Source: Spirochaetia bacterium (GTDB lineage: Bacteria > Spirochaetota > Spirochaetia > Sphaerochaetales > Sphaerochaetaceae). From it: a stretch of DNA of 64,000 bases. The position numbers were made by a program, and so were the translations under genes. Positions within the stretch are counted from its first letter, which is position 1, and the number at the start of each line of letters is the position of its first letter. The notes beneath the pieces are model-generated. The model was not told the origin of the DNA. It worked only from the letters and a program-made list of their open reading frames with translations, and made no database searches. The DNA is taken from the NCBI GenBank assembly GCA_022482625.1, contig JAKVOU010000001.1, positions 3,210,784-3,274,783 on the forward strand, in the 5' to 3' direction. Positions 43,471 to 52,377 of the stretch are shown here, piece after piece.

Positions 43471-43794
43471 TTATTCTGTGGCTTTTTTTTCAAGCTGTTG
43501 GAGGGGTTCAAGTATGGTATGTTCCAGTGCAGAGTTGATGACGGAATCCACATGGCCGTCGTCAAAACTATAGTAGATGTTTTTTCCGTCACGACGTGAT
43601 TTTACGACTCTGGCTTTTCTAAGCACATTGAGCTGATGTGAAACTGCAGAGGGACTCATGTTGAGCTTTTCACAGATTTCGCTTACACAAAGTTCCTGTC
43701 CTTTCAAGACAAGTATGATTCTCATCCGCGTCGGGTCACCGAGCACTTTGAAGAATAGACAACATTTGTGTAGATTGCTTTCGTTGATTTCCAT
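43471..43794 (-). CDS. ArsR/SmtB family metal-sensing repressor
   Basis: A 107-residue winged-helix repressor: FFKVLGDPTRMRIILVLKGQELCVSEICEKLNMSPSAVSHQLNVLRKARVVKSRRDGKNIYYSFDD holds the whole HTH and wing. The alpha-5 metal site pattern D-x-H-x10-H is present (DDGHVDSVINSALEH); the fourth ligand is at +4 (Glu) rather than the usual +3. A CC pair near the N-terminus could add a second site. This fits Zn/Cd sensing. The start at 43794 has AGGAA six bases upstream; an ATG five codons earlier is less likely. It probably binds the operators at 42898-42956. Confidence 0.88.
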   Translation of the reverse strand: MEINESNLHKCCLFFKVLGDPTRMRIILVLKGQELCVSEICEKLNMSPSAVSHQLNVLRKARVVKSRRDGKNIYYSFDDGHVDSVINSALEHTILEPLQQLEKKATE

Positions 43795-43943
43795 CTGTGT
43801 TTCCTGCATAAGCTATTAAAAATATATTCCTTGCGTTCTACCTTCGTCAAGTCATGATTTTCCTCTTGACGGAATGCGATGTGTCTGTGAATATGTCAGG
43901 CAGAGTATGATTGTATCTCTGGCAGCAGATGAGGAGGGTATGT

Positions 43944-44819
43944 ATGAATTTCCTTGCTTTCGGTGAAATACTTTGGGATGTTTTCAGTGATGGACGTCGG
44001 TTGGGCGGTGCTCCGCTGAATGTTACCGGGCATATAGCAAAGATGGGAGGACAGGCGACTATCATCAGTGCTCTTTCAGATGATGAGTTGGGCAGGGCTG
44101 CCCTGTCGGACATACGGGCCTTAGGCATAGATGACAAGTATATCAAGCAGTCAACATATCCGACAGGCAGGGCCGATATTGTCCTGGACTCCAATGGTGT
44201 TCCTACCTATGAATTCAATGATCCTTGCGCTTGGGATGATATTACTCTTACATCGGTACAGCTTGCAGAACTGGCTTCCTGCCAATGGGATGTATTTTGT
44301 TTTGGCACTCTTGCCCAAAGATCCGAGGGTTCGCGCAGGACGCTTGAGCAGTTGCTTGATGTGATTGATAGCAGGATTTTCTTTTTTGATGTTAACCTCC
44401 GTAAGCATTTCTACAGCAAGGAAATATTGAAGAATGGAATTTCAAAGTGCAACATTCTCAAGATGAATGATGAGGAAGTCCCTATAATTGCAGAAGCGTT
44501 GGGCTTCACGGGGGCAGACATTCCTTCACAGATTCTTGAAAGTCACACAACAATGGATATCATCCTTGTTACAGAGGGCAAGAAGGGCACTACAGCCTAT
44601 ACCAGGACGGGAAAGGTTCATAAGGATGTTGCCAAGGTGAAAGTCGTGGATACCGTAGGTGCAGGCGATAGCCTGTCAGCGGGATTTCTGTTTTCACTGT
44701 CAAAGGGCGACAGCCTGACAGATGCCGTGCGCAAGGCTTCCGACCTGGCTGATTTTGTCGTATCGCATGCCGGTGCCATTCCTGAATATGACCAATCAGT
44801 CCTTTCAATGTGGAAATGA
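43944..44819 (+). CDS. PfkB family carbohydrate kinase (fructokinase-like)
   Basis: A 291-residue sugar kinase. The opening FLAFGEILWDVFSDGRRLGGAPLNVTGHIAKMG is that of fructokinases (GE-x-L-W-D and GGAPxN). The C-terminal signature VDTVGAGDSLSAGFLF near 240 has the catalytic Asp. The likely product is fructose-6-phosphate, although other 2-keto sugars are possible. AGGAGG lies seven bases before the ATG at 43944. It is divergent from arsR, and a nucleotidyltransferase gene follows 130 bases later. Confidence 0.87.
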   Translation: MNFLAFGEILWDVFSDGRRLGGAPLNVTGHIAKMGGQATIISALSDDELGRAALSDIRALGIDDKYIKQSTYPTGRADIVLDSNGVPTYEFNDPCAWDDITLTSVQLAELASCQWDVFCFGTLAQRSEGSRRTLEQLLDVIDSRIFFFDVNLRKHFYSKEILKNGISKCNILKMNDEEVPIIAEALGFTGADIPSQILESHTTMDIILVTEGKKGTTAYTRTGKVHKDVAKVKVVDTVGAGDSLSAGFLFSLSKGDSLTDAVRKASDLADFVVSHAGAIPEYDQSVLSMWK

Positions 44820-44949
44820 ACAGAAGTGGATATCGGGATGTCCTTCCGATATACGTTGGGCAACCATGCCGGAGCGGAAGAAAAATCTTTGTGTCGATTA
44901 CCGTGTTCGGATGTTGTATACGTTGTGACTCAATAGAGAGGGAGTATAT

Positions 44950-45861
44950 ATGAAACCGACATTGGTAGTAATGGCTGCAGGATTGGGCAGCAGATATGGT
45001 GGAGTAAAACAGATTGATTCTGTCGGACTCAATGGAGAGACTTTGCTGGATTTTGGGGTATATGATGCCCAGAAATCCGGATTCGGCAAGGTCGTATTCA
45101 TTATTCGTAAAGATATTGAAGCTGATTTCAGAGAACGGCTTTTTGATAGGATAGCCGCGAACATGGATGCCAGCTATGTCTTTCAATCCCTTGACAGCCT
45201 GCTGACACCTACACAGATTGCTATGAGCAAAGACCGACATAAACCTTGGGGTACCATGCAGGCTGTGCTCTGTGCCAGAGAGCTTATCCATGAGCCGTTC
45301 TGCGTCATCAACAGTGATGACTACTATGGGCGGCAAGCTTTCAGCCTCATGGAAGAACATCTTTCACACCTTGAACCTGACAGTTGCGAACATGCAATGG
45401 TCGGTTATATCCTTGAGAATACTATGAGCAAAACAGGTTCTGTATCCAGAGCAGTTTGTCAGGTCAAGGATGGTTTCCTTACCAGCATGAGGGAGAATAC
45501 CAGCATTGAGTTTGTGGGTGACCAGATAATCAGCCACTTGGATGGTAAGGATTTTGTGCTGAGTGGCAAGGAATGGGTTTCCATGAATTTCTTCGGTTTT
45601 GCAACTTCAGCATTTGACCATTTTGAAACTTACTGGCATGAGTTCTTGGAAAAGAATATTACGACAGAGAAGAAGGAATGCTATTTGCCGGAGGGAACGA
45701 GCTGGATGGTTGCCAATGGTTTCGGACGTTTGCGATTCTATACGACAGAAGAAAAATGGTTCGGCATGACCTATGCACAGGACCGCACGTTGGTCCGTCA
45801 GGCTCTTTCTGCCAAAATTGATGAAGGCTATTATCCGCGCAGGCTATGGAGGGAATCATAG
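44950..45861 (+). CDS. Nucleotidyltransferase family protein (NDP-sugar pyrophosphorylase-like)
   Basis: A 303-residue protein with a GT-A-type Rossmann fold. The nucleotide loop AAGLGSRYGGVKQID is at 8-22 and the metal-binding acid pair in INSDDYYGRQAF near 118-129. Compared with glucose-1-phosphate uridylyltransferases the middle is unusual (EHAMVGYILENTMSKTGSVSRAVC) and typical of a group often found near sugar kinases. The substrate is not known. AGAGAGGGAG precedes the ATG. It ends overlapping the convergent LOG gene by 6 bases. Confidence 0.8.
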   Translation: MKPTLVVMAAGLGSRYGGVKQIDSVGLNGETLLDFGVYDAQKSGFGKVVFIIRKDIEADFRERLFDRIAANMDASYVFQSLDSLLTPTQIAMSKDRHKPWGTMQAVLCARELIHEPFCVINSDDYYGRQAFSLMEEHLSHLEPDSCEHAMVGYILENTMSKTGSVSRAVCQVKDGFLTSMRENTSIEFVGDQIISHLDGKDFVLSGKEWVSMNFFGFATSAFDHFETYWHEFLEKNITTEKKECYLPEGTSWMVANGFGRLRFYTTEEKWFGMTYAQDRTLVRQALSAKIDEGYYPRRLWRES

Positions 45862-46431
45862 CTTTGCAGAGAAGTCAAGGTTGGCTTTGCTTAGACCGTC
45901 AAGGAGGGGTATGCAGTCTGTGGCAACGACCAGAGTGCCAAGGATGTCTTTCTTGAGGAATCCTTCTTCCATACTGTGTCGCAGTTGTTGCAGCAGGCCG
46001 TCATAGAATCCGTCGATGTTCAGTATGCCGACCGGTTTCCTGTGATAGCCGAGCTGAAGCCACGTATAGACTTCCATCAGCTCTTCATAGGTACCGATAC
46101 CTCCTGGAAGAGCTATGAAGGCATCGGCACGGCGGTACATCTGAGCTTTCCTCTCATGCATGTCCTTGACGATGATTCTTTCCGATTCAACCTGCTTGTT
46201 GCAGACTTTCGGAAGGTTCAGGCTTTCCGGGAGTATGCCGATGACATAGCCACCAAGAGATGAGAGCGTATCGGCCGTTTTTCCCATAAGGCCTAGGTTG
46301 CCGCCGCCATAGATGAGACGTATGTTTCTTTTGTATAGTTCTTTTCCGAGGTTGACTGCTTCTTCCGTGAACTTTTGATTGTTCCCTGTGGAACTTCCGC
46401 AGAAGACGGCAAGTGAATTGATAATATTCAT
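45856..46431 (-). CDS. LOG family protein (nucleoside 5'-monophosphate phosphoribohydrolase)
   Basis: A 191-residue Rossmann protein with VFCGSSTGN near 9-17, the nucleotide loop LIYGGGNLGLMG and the catalytic LPGGIGTYEELMEV near 108-121 (PGGxGTxxE). Members release the base from AMP-type nucleotides; in bacteria the physiological role is usually purine salvage or housekeeping and not cytokinin synthesis. It is convergent with the nucleotidyltransferase gene. Confidence 0.9.
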   Translation of the reverse strand: MNIINSLAVFCGSSTGNNQKFTEEAVNLGKELYKRNIRLIYGGGNLGLMGKTADTLSSLGGYVIGILPESLNLPKVCNKQVESERIIVKDMHERKAQMYRRADAFIALPGGIGTYEELMEVYTWLQLGYHRKPVGILNIDGFYDGLLQQLRHSMEEGFLKKDILGTLVVATDCIPLLDGLSKANLDFSAKL

Positions 46432-46742
46432 AGGTAAAGCATAGGGAAGAATGGGAATCTAATCAACAGGAAGAAATATCGGAAGGATTTTCAGGCTGAA
46501 TTATAAAAAAAAGAGGAAAAAAGTAGAGAATTTGTTTTTTTTGCATTATAATACTCTCGTTGCTGGTATTCCTATGGAGATTTGTTGAGTGTAACAGATA
46601 GTGGGTATATACTGTTTTCTGTAGCAGAAGGGCAGTAGTATTTTGTTTTTCTGTTGCTTGGAATCGTTTGGAAAGAGGGGATGCCCTGAACTTACTTCAT
46701 GCAACATATTTTTATTATATTGCATCCAAGGAGAAAGAAAGA
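46432..46742. other. Intergenic, upstream region of the outer-membrane protein gene
   Basis: AT-rich. TATAAT at 46547-46552 is the best -10 box, but its -35 partner is poor. If used, the leader would be about 185 bases. No gene was recognised in 46432-46742. Confidence 0.35.
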
Positions 46743-47861
46743 ATGAAAAAGAAGTATCTGACTGTATTGGCTTTGTTGCTATTGCTCCCGTCGATGGTTT
46801 TTGCTACAGAAGTGGCAATTACATGGGAATGGATGCAGGATGATCCAAATGTCACATGGTTCCGTTACCAGCTTGATGGTCAGGATTCCAGCAAATGGAC
46901 TGTTGTCCCTGCTGATACGACATCCTATACGGTCCAGCATCTTGATGGTTCGAAATCCTATACATTATATCTTCAGCAGAGTTATGATGGCATGAATTGG
47001 TCGGGAAGTTCCAATTCCGTAGCCAAAGCCTATGATCAACCAGTTGAAGAAGCTGCGGCTCCAGTACAGCCGGTAGCTGACGAGCAGGTAGCGGCCGCTG
47101 CATCTACGGAAACGGCAAAGGCAGCATCAACGGCCGAAAGTGAATCTGCAGCATCTGTTGCCGAGAAGACTGAACAGCCTGCTGAAACTGAAGCACAACC
47201 TGCCGTGGCAAGTCAGCCTGAGGAAGTTCCTGCTGTATTGACGGAACCTGCTGCTGAACAGCCTGCTGCTGCACCAGTAGTTGCAACAGAAGAAGCACCG
47301 GTTGTCTCAAAGAAGAAGAGCAGTGGCTTTGCTCCTTCCATTTCCTTGAATGCAGGTGCCCTATGGCTTTCTGATGATGCGGTTTTCACTGCTGCTTCTG
47401 CTGGTGCCTATGAATCATATGCCTTCCAGGCTGGTGGTATCATTGGTCTGAATAGAATTGTCAGCTTGGGTAGCAATCTGAGCCTAGGCATTGATCTTCG
47501 CGGTGATCTGATTGGGTATATGCCTACCGGTGGCAGTGTTTCCGATCTGGAGTTCTCTGGACGGCTTACCTTTATTCCTGAACTGGAGTATACACGTGGC
47601 AGGTTTGTTGCCAAGATAGGGCCGCTGCTTGGCTTGAATGTCGGAGGGACATCTTCCAAGTATCATCTTGAGGCTGACATTGACACGGATTACAGTGACC
47701 ATTTTGCCCTTGAGTATGGTGCATCTCTTGGTTTAGGTTATAAACTGACCGATCACTTGATGCTGAACCTACAGGCTGAGGCAAGGCATGCCACACTTGA
47801 CCGTTCCGTTACCGAGGCATGGTACTTTGGCGGAGGATTGGGAATCGGTTATACGTTCTGA
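46743..47861 (+). CDS. Outer-membrane protein: FN3-like domain, Ala/Pro/Glu linker, beta-barrel
   Basis: A 372-residue secreted protein. Residues 1-21 are a signal peptide ending VFA. About 22-100 resemble a fibronectin type III-like domain (WFRYQLDGQ, TSYTVQHLDGSKSYTLYLQQSYDGMNWS). About 101-200 are a low-complexity Ala/Pro/Glu/Val linker (EEAAAPVQPV, TEPAAEQPAAAPV). The last 170 form alternating strands with Gly-aromatic turns and end in YTF, the C-terminal aromatic needed for barrel insertion. I infer an 8-stranded outer-membrane barrel carrying a periplasmic or surface FN3 module. AAGGAG is nine bases upstream of the ATG. The function is unknown. Confidence 0.75.
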   Translation: MKKKYLTVLALLLLLPSMVFATEVAITWEWMQDDPNVTWFRYQLDGQDSSKWTVVPADTTSYTVQHLDGSKSYTLYLQQSYDGMNWSGSSNSVAKAYDQPVEEAAAPVQPVADEQVAAAASTETAKAASTAESESAASVAEKTEQPAETEAQPAVASQPEEVPAVLTEPAAEQPAAAPVVATEEAPVVSKKKSSGFAPSISLNAGALWLSDDAVFTAASAGAYESYAFQAGGIIGLNRIVSLGSNLSLGIDLRGDLIGYMPTGGSVSDLEFSGRLTFIPELEYTRGRFVAKIGPLLGLNVGGTSSKYHLEADIDTDYSDHFALEYGASLGLGYKLTDHLMLNLQAEARHATLDRSVTEAWYFGGGLGIGYTF

Positions 47862-47885
47862 ATGTAGAGTTTTTATGAATATAGA

Positions 47886-47913
47886 GGGTAACAGAAATTC
47901 TGTTGCCCTTTTT
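47886..47913 (+). terminator. Terminator of the outer-membrane protein gene
   Basis: A stem of about ten pairs (GGG-T-AACAGA with TCTGTT-G-CCC, three-base loop) followed by T5. Confidence 0.85.
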
Positions 47914-48339
47914 CTGTAGTAAAAAGAGTGATTTTGATTGAAAACAAGGATCTATCTGCTATGGATAACTCTTGACGATAGGTTTTTCAGTTTGTATCAT
48001 ACGTCCATGAACGGATATGCTTCATTTGCTGTTTTTCTTTGGAAATACATGGTGTGAAGCGTAAGATGATAGCGGAAGTTTTTTTGTAGAATCATCAATG
48101 CAGAAACTTCTGCATGGTTGGAACTTTTCCAATGTAACAGAAAAATGAAAGCGGTACAGGTATGGTAACCGAGGAACAGGTCTACATGACTGTCCGCCAA
48201 GCTCATGACATCAGATTTGATGCTGTTGATTGGATTAGGTAGGATGAGAACAGGGAATATCCTGTCGAAAAAGCCTAGTTCCTGAGGCAAAGAGAAATGG
48301 AACTGGGAACGGATGACCGAAGGTAGGTAAGACGTTTAT
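47914..48339. other. Intergenic, no supported gene
   Basis: Neither strand has a frame with a ribosome-binding site or recognisable sequence; a 97-codon minus-strand frame would need a TTG start without Shine-Dalgarno. It presumably holds the promoter of the Fic gene. Confidence 0.4.
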
Positions 48340-49104
48340 ATGAAATCAGGCCGAATGCAGCGTTGCATCGACTATATAAGGTTCAATCAGGAAGCAGAGG
48401 GCTTTGCTCTCTCGGAAGATGAGGAAGCAGACATACGACGTCTGTTCGACGGGGAAGTAAGTGCTGACGGTCTGATACAGACCTTTATTGAACGGGAAGG
48501 ATTGGCAGATGAACATTTTATCCCGCAGCCACCTGACAGGTCTTTCTATCCTGGCACTCATTGCTTGGTGAATTATTTTAACCTGAAAAACAGAAACAAG
48601 TTACGGAAGCTGGTAATCTATGCTGTGTCCGTCAGGACTGCCCAAATGCTTGCAGAGCCTTTTGACGGAGGATATGACTTTGATTACCTGAAGGCAATCC
48701 ATGAACATCTGTTCGGAGATATCTATCCTTCTGCAGGAACCATACGTACGACACTTGCTGCCAAACGTACAGAATTCTGTAGGCCGGAATATATTGAAGC
48801 TTCTGCAAAAGATATTTTTGACAGACTAGCATCTGATCATTTTCTCCGCAAGCTTGATCGTGATATTTTCATCAGTGACCTTGCATATTATATGGGAGAA
48901 GTTGAAGCACTCCATCCGTTCAGAAGTGGCAATGCCCCGGCAACGAGATTGTTTTTCATTGACCTGGTGTATCAGGCCGGTTATCGGTTGGACTGGGGCG
49001 AAGCGGATGCTGATAGATTGCTTGAAGCTGATATCTGTGCCATCGACGGTGATTATCAGCAGCTGATTGATGTACTTTCAGAAATCCTAGTCACTGCCGA
49101 TTGA
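48340..49104 (+). CDS. Fic domain protein with fused antitoxin-like N-terminus and altered active site
   Basis: A 254-residue protein. Residues 1-50 resemble the VbhA antitoxin (IRFNQEAEGFALSEDEEADI, then RLFDGEVSADGLIQ). The inhibitory motif S/T-xxx-E-G reads N-QEA-E-G here. Residues 65-215 are a Fic core (YPGTHCLVNYFNLKN; IHEHLFGDIYPSAGTIRTT; FCRPEYIEASAKDIF; LAYYMGEVEALHPF). The catalytic loop is HPFRSGNAPATR, whereas AMP-transferring Fic proteins have HxFx(D/E)GNGRxxR: the His and final Arg are kept, the metal-binding acid is Ser and GR is AP. It may therefore be inactive or catalyse a different transfer. No partner gene is adjacent. Confidence 0.85.
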   Translation: MKSGRMQRCIDYIRFNQEAEGFALSEDEEADIRRLFDGEVSADGLIQTFIEREGLADEHFIPQPPDRSFYPGTHCLVNYFNLKNRNKLRKLVIYAVSVRTAQMLAEPFDGGYDFDYLKAIHEHLFGDIYPSAGTIRTTLAAKRTEFCRPEYIEASAKDIFDRLASDHFLRKLDRDIFISDLAYYMGEVEALHPFRSGNAPATRLFFIDLVYQAGYRLDWGEADADRLLEADICAIDGDYQQLIDVLSEILVTAD

Positions 49105-49149
49105 ACATTTCTTGGTAAAACAGAAACAATTTCCTACAGGTCTGGATGC

Positions 49150-49201
49150 TTCCGGACGTTGGTTTCCTGATATGGGAGGCAACGTCCGGAAAAAGCTTAT
49201 T
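49150..49201. terminator. Inverted repeat between Fic gene and rlmKL
   Basis: Perfect 12-base arms TTCCGGACGTTG (49150-49161) and CAACGTCCGGAA (49190-49201) with a 28-base loop. It overlaps the rlmKL stop codon. No strong T-run follows, so it is a bidirectional terminator of modest quality. Confidence 0.45.
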
Positions 49202-51440
49202 TCGGTGTTTTTCTGATGATCACTTTTCTGACGACCTTCGCATCATTGACCTTTATCACAGCTCTTTCCTTGATAAGGTAACATTGATGGATTTTCTGGT
49301 TGTTTTCAAAGTCATCGCCTATGGTTTCTGCAGAAATATCCCGTACGTCAAAATCCTGCCAGATGTAATCATCCAGTATGAACTTACGGAAATTATTACT
49401 GAAAATCAGGACACCTGCGGGAGCAAGATGCATCATGCAGGCTTTGACAAGTCTGCGTTGGTCGCGCAATACGTCGAATTCATCTCTTCCTGTACCGTTT
49501 GAGAAAGTCGGCGGGTCACAGAAAATGACATCAAAACGGTCATAGGTATCGTAAAGATACGTCAGACAGTCCTGCTTGTAGAAAAAGTGATTCATTCCAG
49601 TCAATCCGTTGAGTTCCATATTTTTCTGAGCCCAGTCCAAGTATGTGGAAGATGTGTCAACTGAAACAGTACTGAGTGCACCACCCAAGGCTGCCTGTAC
49701 CGTAGCAGTACCCGTATAGCAGAACAGATTGAGGAATCTTTTTCCGTTGCATATCTGCCCGATCATCTTGCGTACCGGACGATGGTCAAGGAAAATGCCA
49801 GTATCCAGATAATCGGTATAGTTGACCAAGTATCTGGCTCCGTTCTCATGGATGATGAAAAAGCGGTTCTTGTTGCCAAGCTTCTGGTACTGGCTGAGAC
49901 CTTTTTGCCTGCTGCGTTCCTTGACATGGATGTTTTCGATATCAATTCCCGTTGCCCTTTCGGTTGCATCAATCAGTTCCTGGAGCCTTCGCTCAGTATC
50001 TTCCTGAGGAATTGAAGCAGGAGCTGCATATTCCTGGAGATTGATTACCTTGTTCCCATAGACATCTATCGCCGCGTTGTATTCTGGAATGTCGGCATCA
50101 TAGATTCTGTAGTTCGTAACTTGCTGCGCTTCCATAAGCGGACGCAGATGCTCGAGGTTCCGGCAAAGCTTGTCATAGACGATCTTGGCTCCTTCGCTCA
50201 AGGGCCGGGCCAGCCTTTCCGCTTTTCTCTGCATTGCCTTTTCAGCCAAAGCTGCCTTTTCTTCCTTACTGAATACATAGTAATGGGCAATCTGACAACC
50301 TATGTTTCCGTTCAGGACACGATTTGTCCTATCTGGTTTCATGTTGACGAAACTGAGCAGTTCCTGTGTACCACAGAGGATGGAAACATACCAACCGCCA
50401 TAGAACGTATTGATGGTTTCTCCCATTTTTGAATAGAGGCTTTCCAGTCCATGTGATTCCAGTCTGATTCCATAAGGTGGATCGGTGATGATATATCCCT
50501 TTTCGGCAGGAACATCATCGGCTGTCGTCTGTGTGAAATCTTTCACGGCAAATTCAATCTTGTCATCGACACCAGCAGCCTTTGCATTCTTTTTTGCAAT
50601 CTCTATCGCCTGAGGATCGATGTCCCAACCGTAGAATTTGAATTTTCGGCTTGCGCCTTCTTCTTCATCCTTGATTGCCTGGTCAAGTACTTTCTGCCAG
50701 ATTTCCTCATCATGGATGGGGAGTTTCGTAAAGGCATATTTGTCAGGGTCTATCAGACCCGGAGCTACCTTGCCTTCCCAAAGGGCTGCTTCAATCAAAA
50801 CAGTTCCTGCTCCGCAGAATGGATCAAGGATTACAGGTGGTTCCGTCTGCTGGGGATTTTCAAGTATTTTCCTGACTTCACTTCGTTTGACCAGAGTTGC
50901 TGCCAGAGATTCCTTGAGTATGGCATCGGTAAAGGCAATGCGATAACCTCTTCGGCTCATTGATTTGCCGCTGAAATCAACATAGTAGGTGACCTGTTCA
51001 TTTTTTACCGAGATATGGAAAGTGACATCAGGGTCATCCCTGCTGACATCCGGTCGTGTACCGTCATATTTGTCCCTGATACGGTCAACGATGGCATCCT
51101 TCAGCCTGATAGCTGCAAAATGACTGTTTTTCAGCCATGGACAGTCCCATACCGAGTTCGTGATAGTAAATGTTTTTGTCGGAGAAAGCCATGTTTCCCA
51201 TGGAATCTTGATTGCTGCTGCATAAAGTTCATCCGCATCATGTATTTCAGAATTCTCATAAAGTGCCAGCAATAATCTTGAAGCACATCTGGATTGCAGA
51301 CAGAACCTATAAGCGGCTTCAAGGTCGCCTTCCCATTCTACGCCACCGCTTGTAATCATGAAGTCAGTAGCGCCGGCTTCCTTTACTTCCTGTTCCAGAA
51401 TGTCTTCCTGGTTGGCTGCACACGTTGCATAAAAAACCAT
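49197..51440 (-). CDS. rlmKL: Bifunctional 23S rRNA methyltransferase RlmKL
   Basis: A 747-residue fusion that, in the family, makes m2G2445 and m7G2069 in 23S rRNA. The order is: THUMP domain (about 40-165), RlmL-type methyltransferase with ILDPFCGAGTVLIEAA near 205 and TDPPYGIRLESH near 320, then the RlmK part with PUA-like/substrate region and a second Rossmann domain (RFLNLFCYTGTATVQAALGGA near 595; FDVIFCDPPTFSNG near 665). Length and both catalytic motifs (D/N-PPY and DPPTF) are intact. It sits 19 bases downstream of hslO, probably as an operon. Confidence 0.93.
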   Translation of the reverse strand: MVFYATCAANQEDILEQEVKEAGATDFMITSGGVEWEGDLEAAYRFCLQSRCASRLLLALYENSEIHDADELYAAAIKIPWETWLSPTKTFTITNSVWDCPWLKNSHFAAIRLKDAIVDRIRDKYDGTRPDVSRDDPDVTFHISVKNEQVTYYVDFSGKSMSRRGYRIAFTDAILKESLAATLVKRSEVRKILENPQQTEPPVILDPFCGAGTVLIEAALWEGKVAPGLIDPDKYAFTKLPIHDEEIWQKVLDQAIKDEEEGASRKFKFYGWDIDPQAIEIAKKNAKAAGVDDKIEFAVKDFTQTTADDVPAEKGYIITDPPYGIRLESHGLESLYSKMGETINTFYGGWYVSILCGTQELLSFVNMKPDRTNRVLNGNIGCQIAHYYVFSKEEKAALAEKAMQRKAERLARPLSEGAKIVYDKLCRNLEHLRPLMEAQQVTNYRIYDADIPEYNAAIDVYGNKVINLQEYAAPASIPQEDTERRLQELIDATERATGIDIENIHVKERSRQKGLSQYQKLGNKNRFFIIHENGARYLVNYTDYLDTGIFLDHRPVRKMIGQICNGKRFLNLFCYTGTATVQAALGGALSTVSVDTSSTYLDWAQKNMELNGLTGMNHFFYKQDCLTYLYDTYDRFDVIFCDPPTFSNGTGRDEFDVLRDQRRLVKACMMHLAPAGVLIFSNNFRKFILDDYIWQDFDVRDISAETIGDDFENNQKIHQCYLIKERAVIKVNDAKVVRKVIIRKTPK

Positions 51441-51459
51441 ATTTACTCCTTGACTGCTG

Positions 51460-52377
51460 CTACTTCAGCAGTTTGATCAGTTCGTCCTTTGTGAACTTGT
51501 ATGTTGAATTGCAATTGAAGCAGACCAATTCCAAGGGAAAAGGTCCGTTTGCAAGTATATCATCTTTTTCCTTTCGGGGAAGCTTTGAGAGGTAATGTGC
51601 AAAGTTTTCTTTTCTGCAGGGGCAGAAGAACTGTACCGGCGTACTTGACAGATATTCGGCAGTCGGAAAATTTTTCTGTACGTAATTCCTGACTGAAGAA
51701 CCTTCTGCAAGCTGTCTGCCTAATGAGGGCAGTTGCTTTGCTTTTTCTTCGATTTCAGAGAGTACATGGTCCTTGCACTGCGGAAGGATCTGGAGAAACA
51801 GTCCTCCTGCTCCTTTGATCGTACCATCCCCGGCAAAGTCAATGGAGAGGAAGAACAGGGACGGAGTCTGTTCGCTTTCCCTGAAATATAGAGAAAGATC
51901 CTTTGCAAGGTTACCATACTGCAGCATGACCTGTCCGGTAAAAGGTGCCTTGTTCCCTTCGATAAGCTTGGAGACTGACAGGAAACCAGGTCCGAAAAGG
52001 GGACTTATATTTCCGTTTTCCAAAGGTTTTTCCGGTACTATGGGATGATTTTTCAGATAACCGCGCACCCAGCCTGTTGCACAGGCTTCTACGTATATGC
52101 CCTTGATCGGTCCCGCACATTCAACGGTCAGCTGTACCCTGTCTTCTCCCTTGACCGTAGCACAGAGCAGAGCCCCTGCGAGATAAGCCTGGCCCAGTAT
52201 GTACGAATCAAGGACGTTCAGCTTATGGTTCGCGCGCATTTTGTTAAGCATGAGGCTGCCGTTGACGGCAGTACAGCGGACTTGGGAATCATACAAGAGA
52301 AAGGTTTCCCTGCTGTCTGCTGAAATCGAGGCAAGATGCTGCCTTAGGCTTTCGTTTTCAATCTGTGAGTCAATCAT
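51460..52377 (-). CDS. hslO: Hsp33 redox-regulated chaperone
   Basis: A 305-residue holdase activated by oxidative unfolding. The C-terminal zinc/redox switch is complete: CPC near 264-266 and CFNC near 294-297 (CxC and CxxC). The N-terminal domain has the usual LLGQAYLAGALLCATVKGEDRVQLTVECAGPIKGIYVEA pattern. The start at 52377 has only a short-spaced GAGG. The upstream region is shared with the divergent TolC-like gene. Confidence 0.93.
   Translation of the reverse strand: MIDSQIENESLRQHLASISADSRETFLLYDSQVRCTAVNGSLMLNKMRANHKLNVLDSYILGQAYLAGALLCATVKGEDRVQLTVECAGPIKGIYVEACATGWVRGYLKNHPIVPEKPLENGNISPLFGPGFLSVSKLIEGNKAPFTGQVMLQYGNLAKDLSLYFRESEQTPSLFFLSIDFAGDGTIKGAGGLFLQILPQCKDHVLSEIEEKAKQLPSLGRQLAEGSSVRNYVQKNFPTAEYLSSTPVQFFCPCRKENFAHYLSKLPRKEKDDILANGPFPLELVCFNCNSTYKFTKDELIKLLK

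Noticed and set aside
47997-48290. A 97-codon minus-strand frame before the Fic gene
   Set aside because: It would need a TTG start without Shine-Dalgarno and shows no domain.
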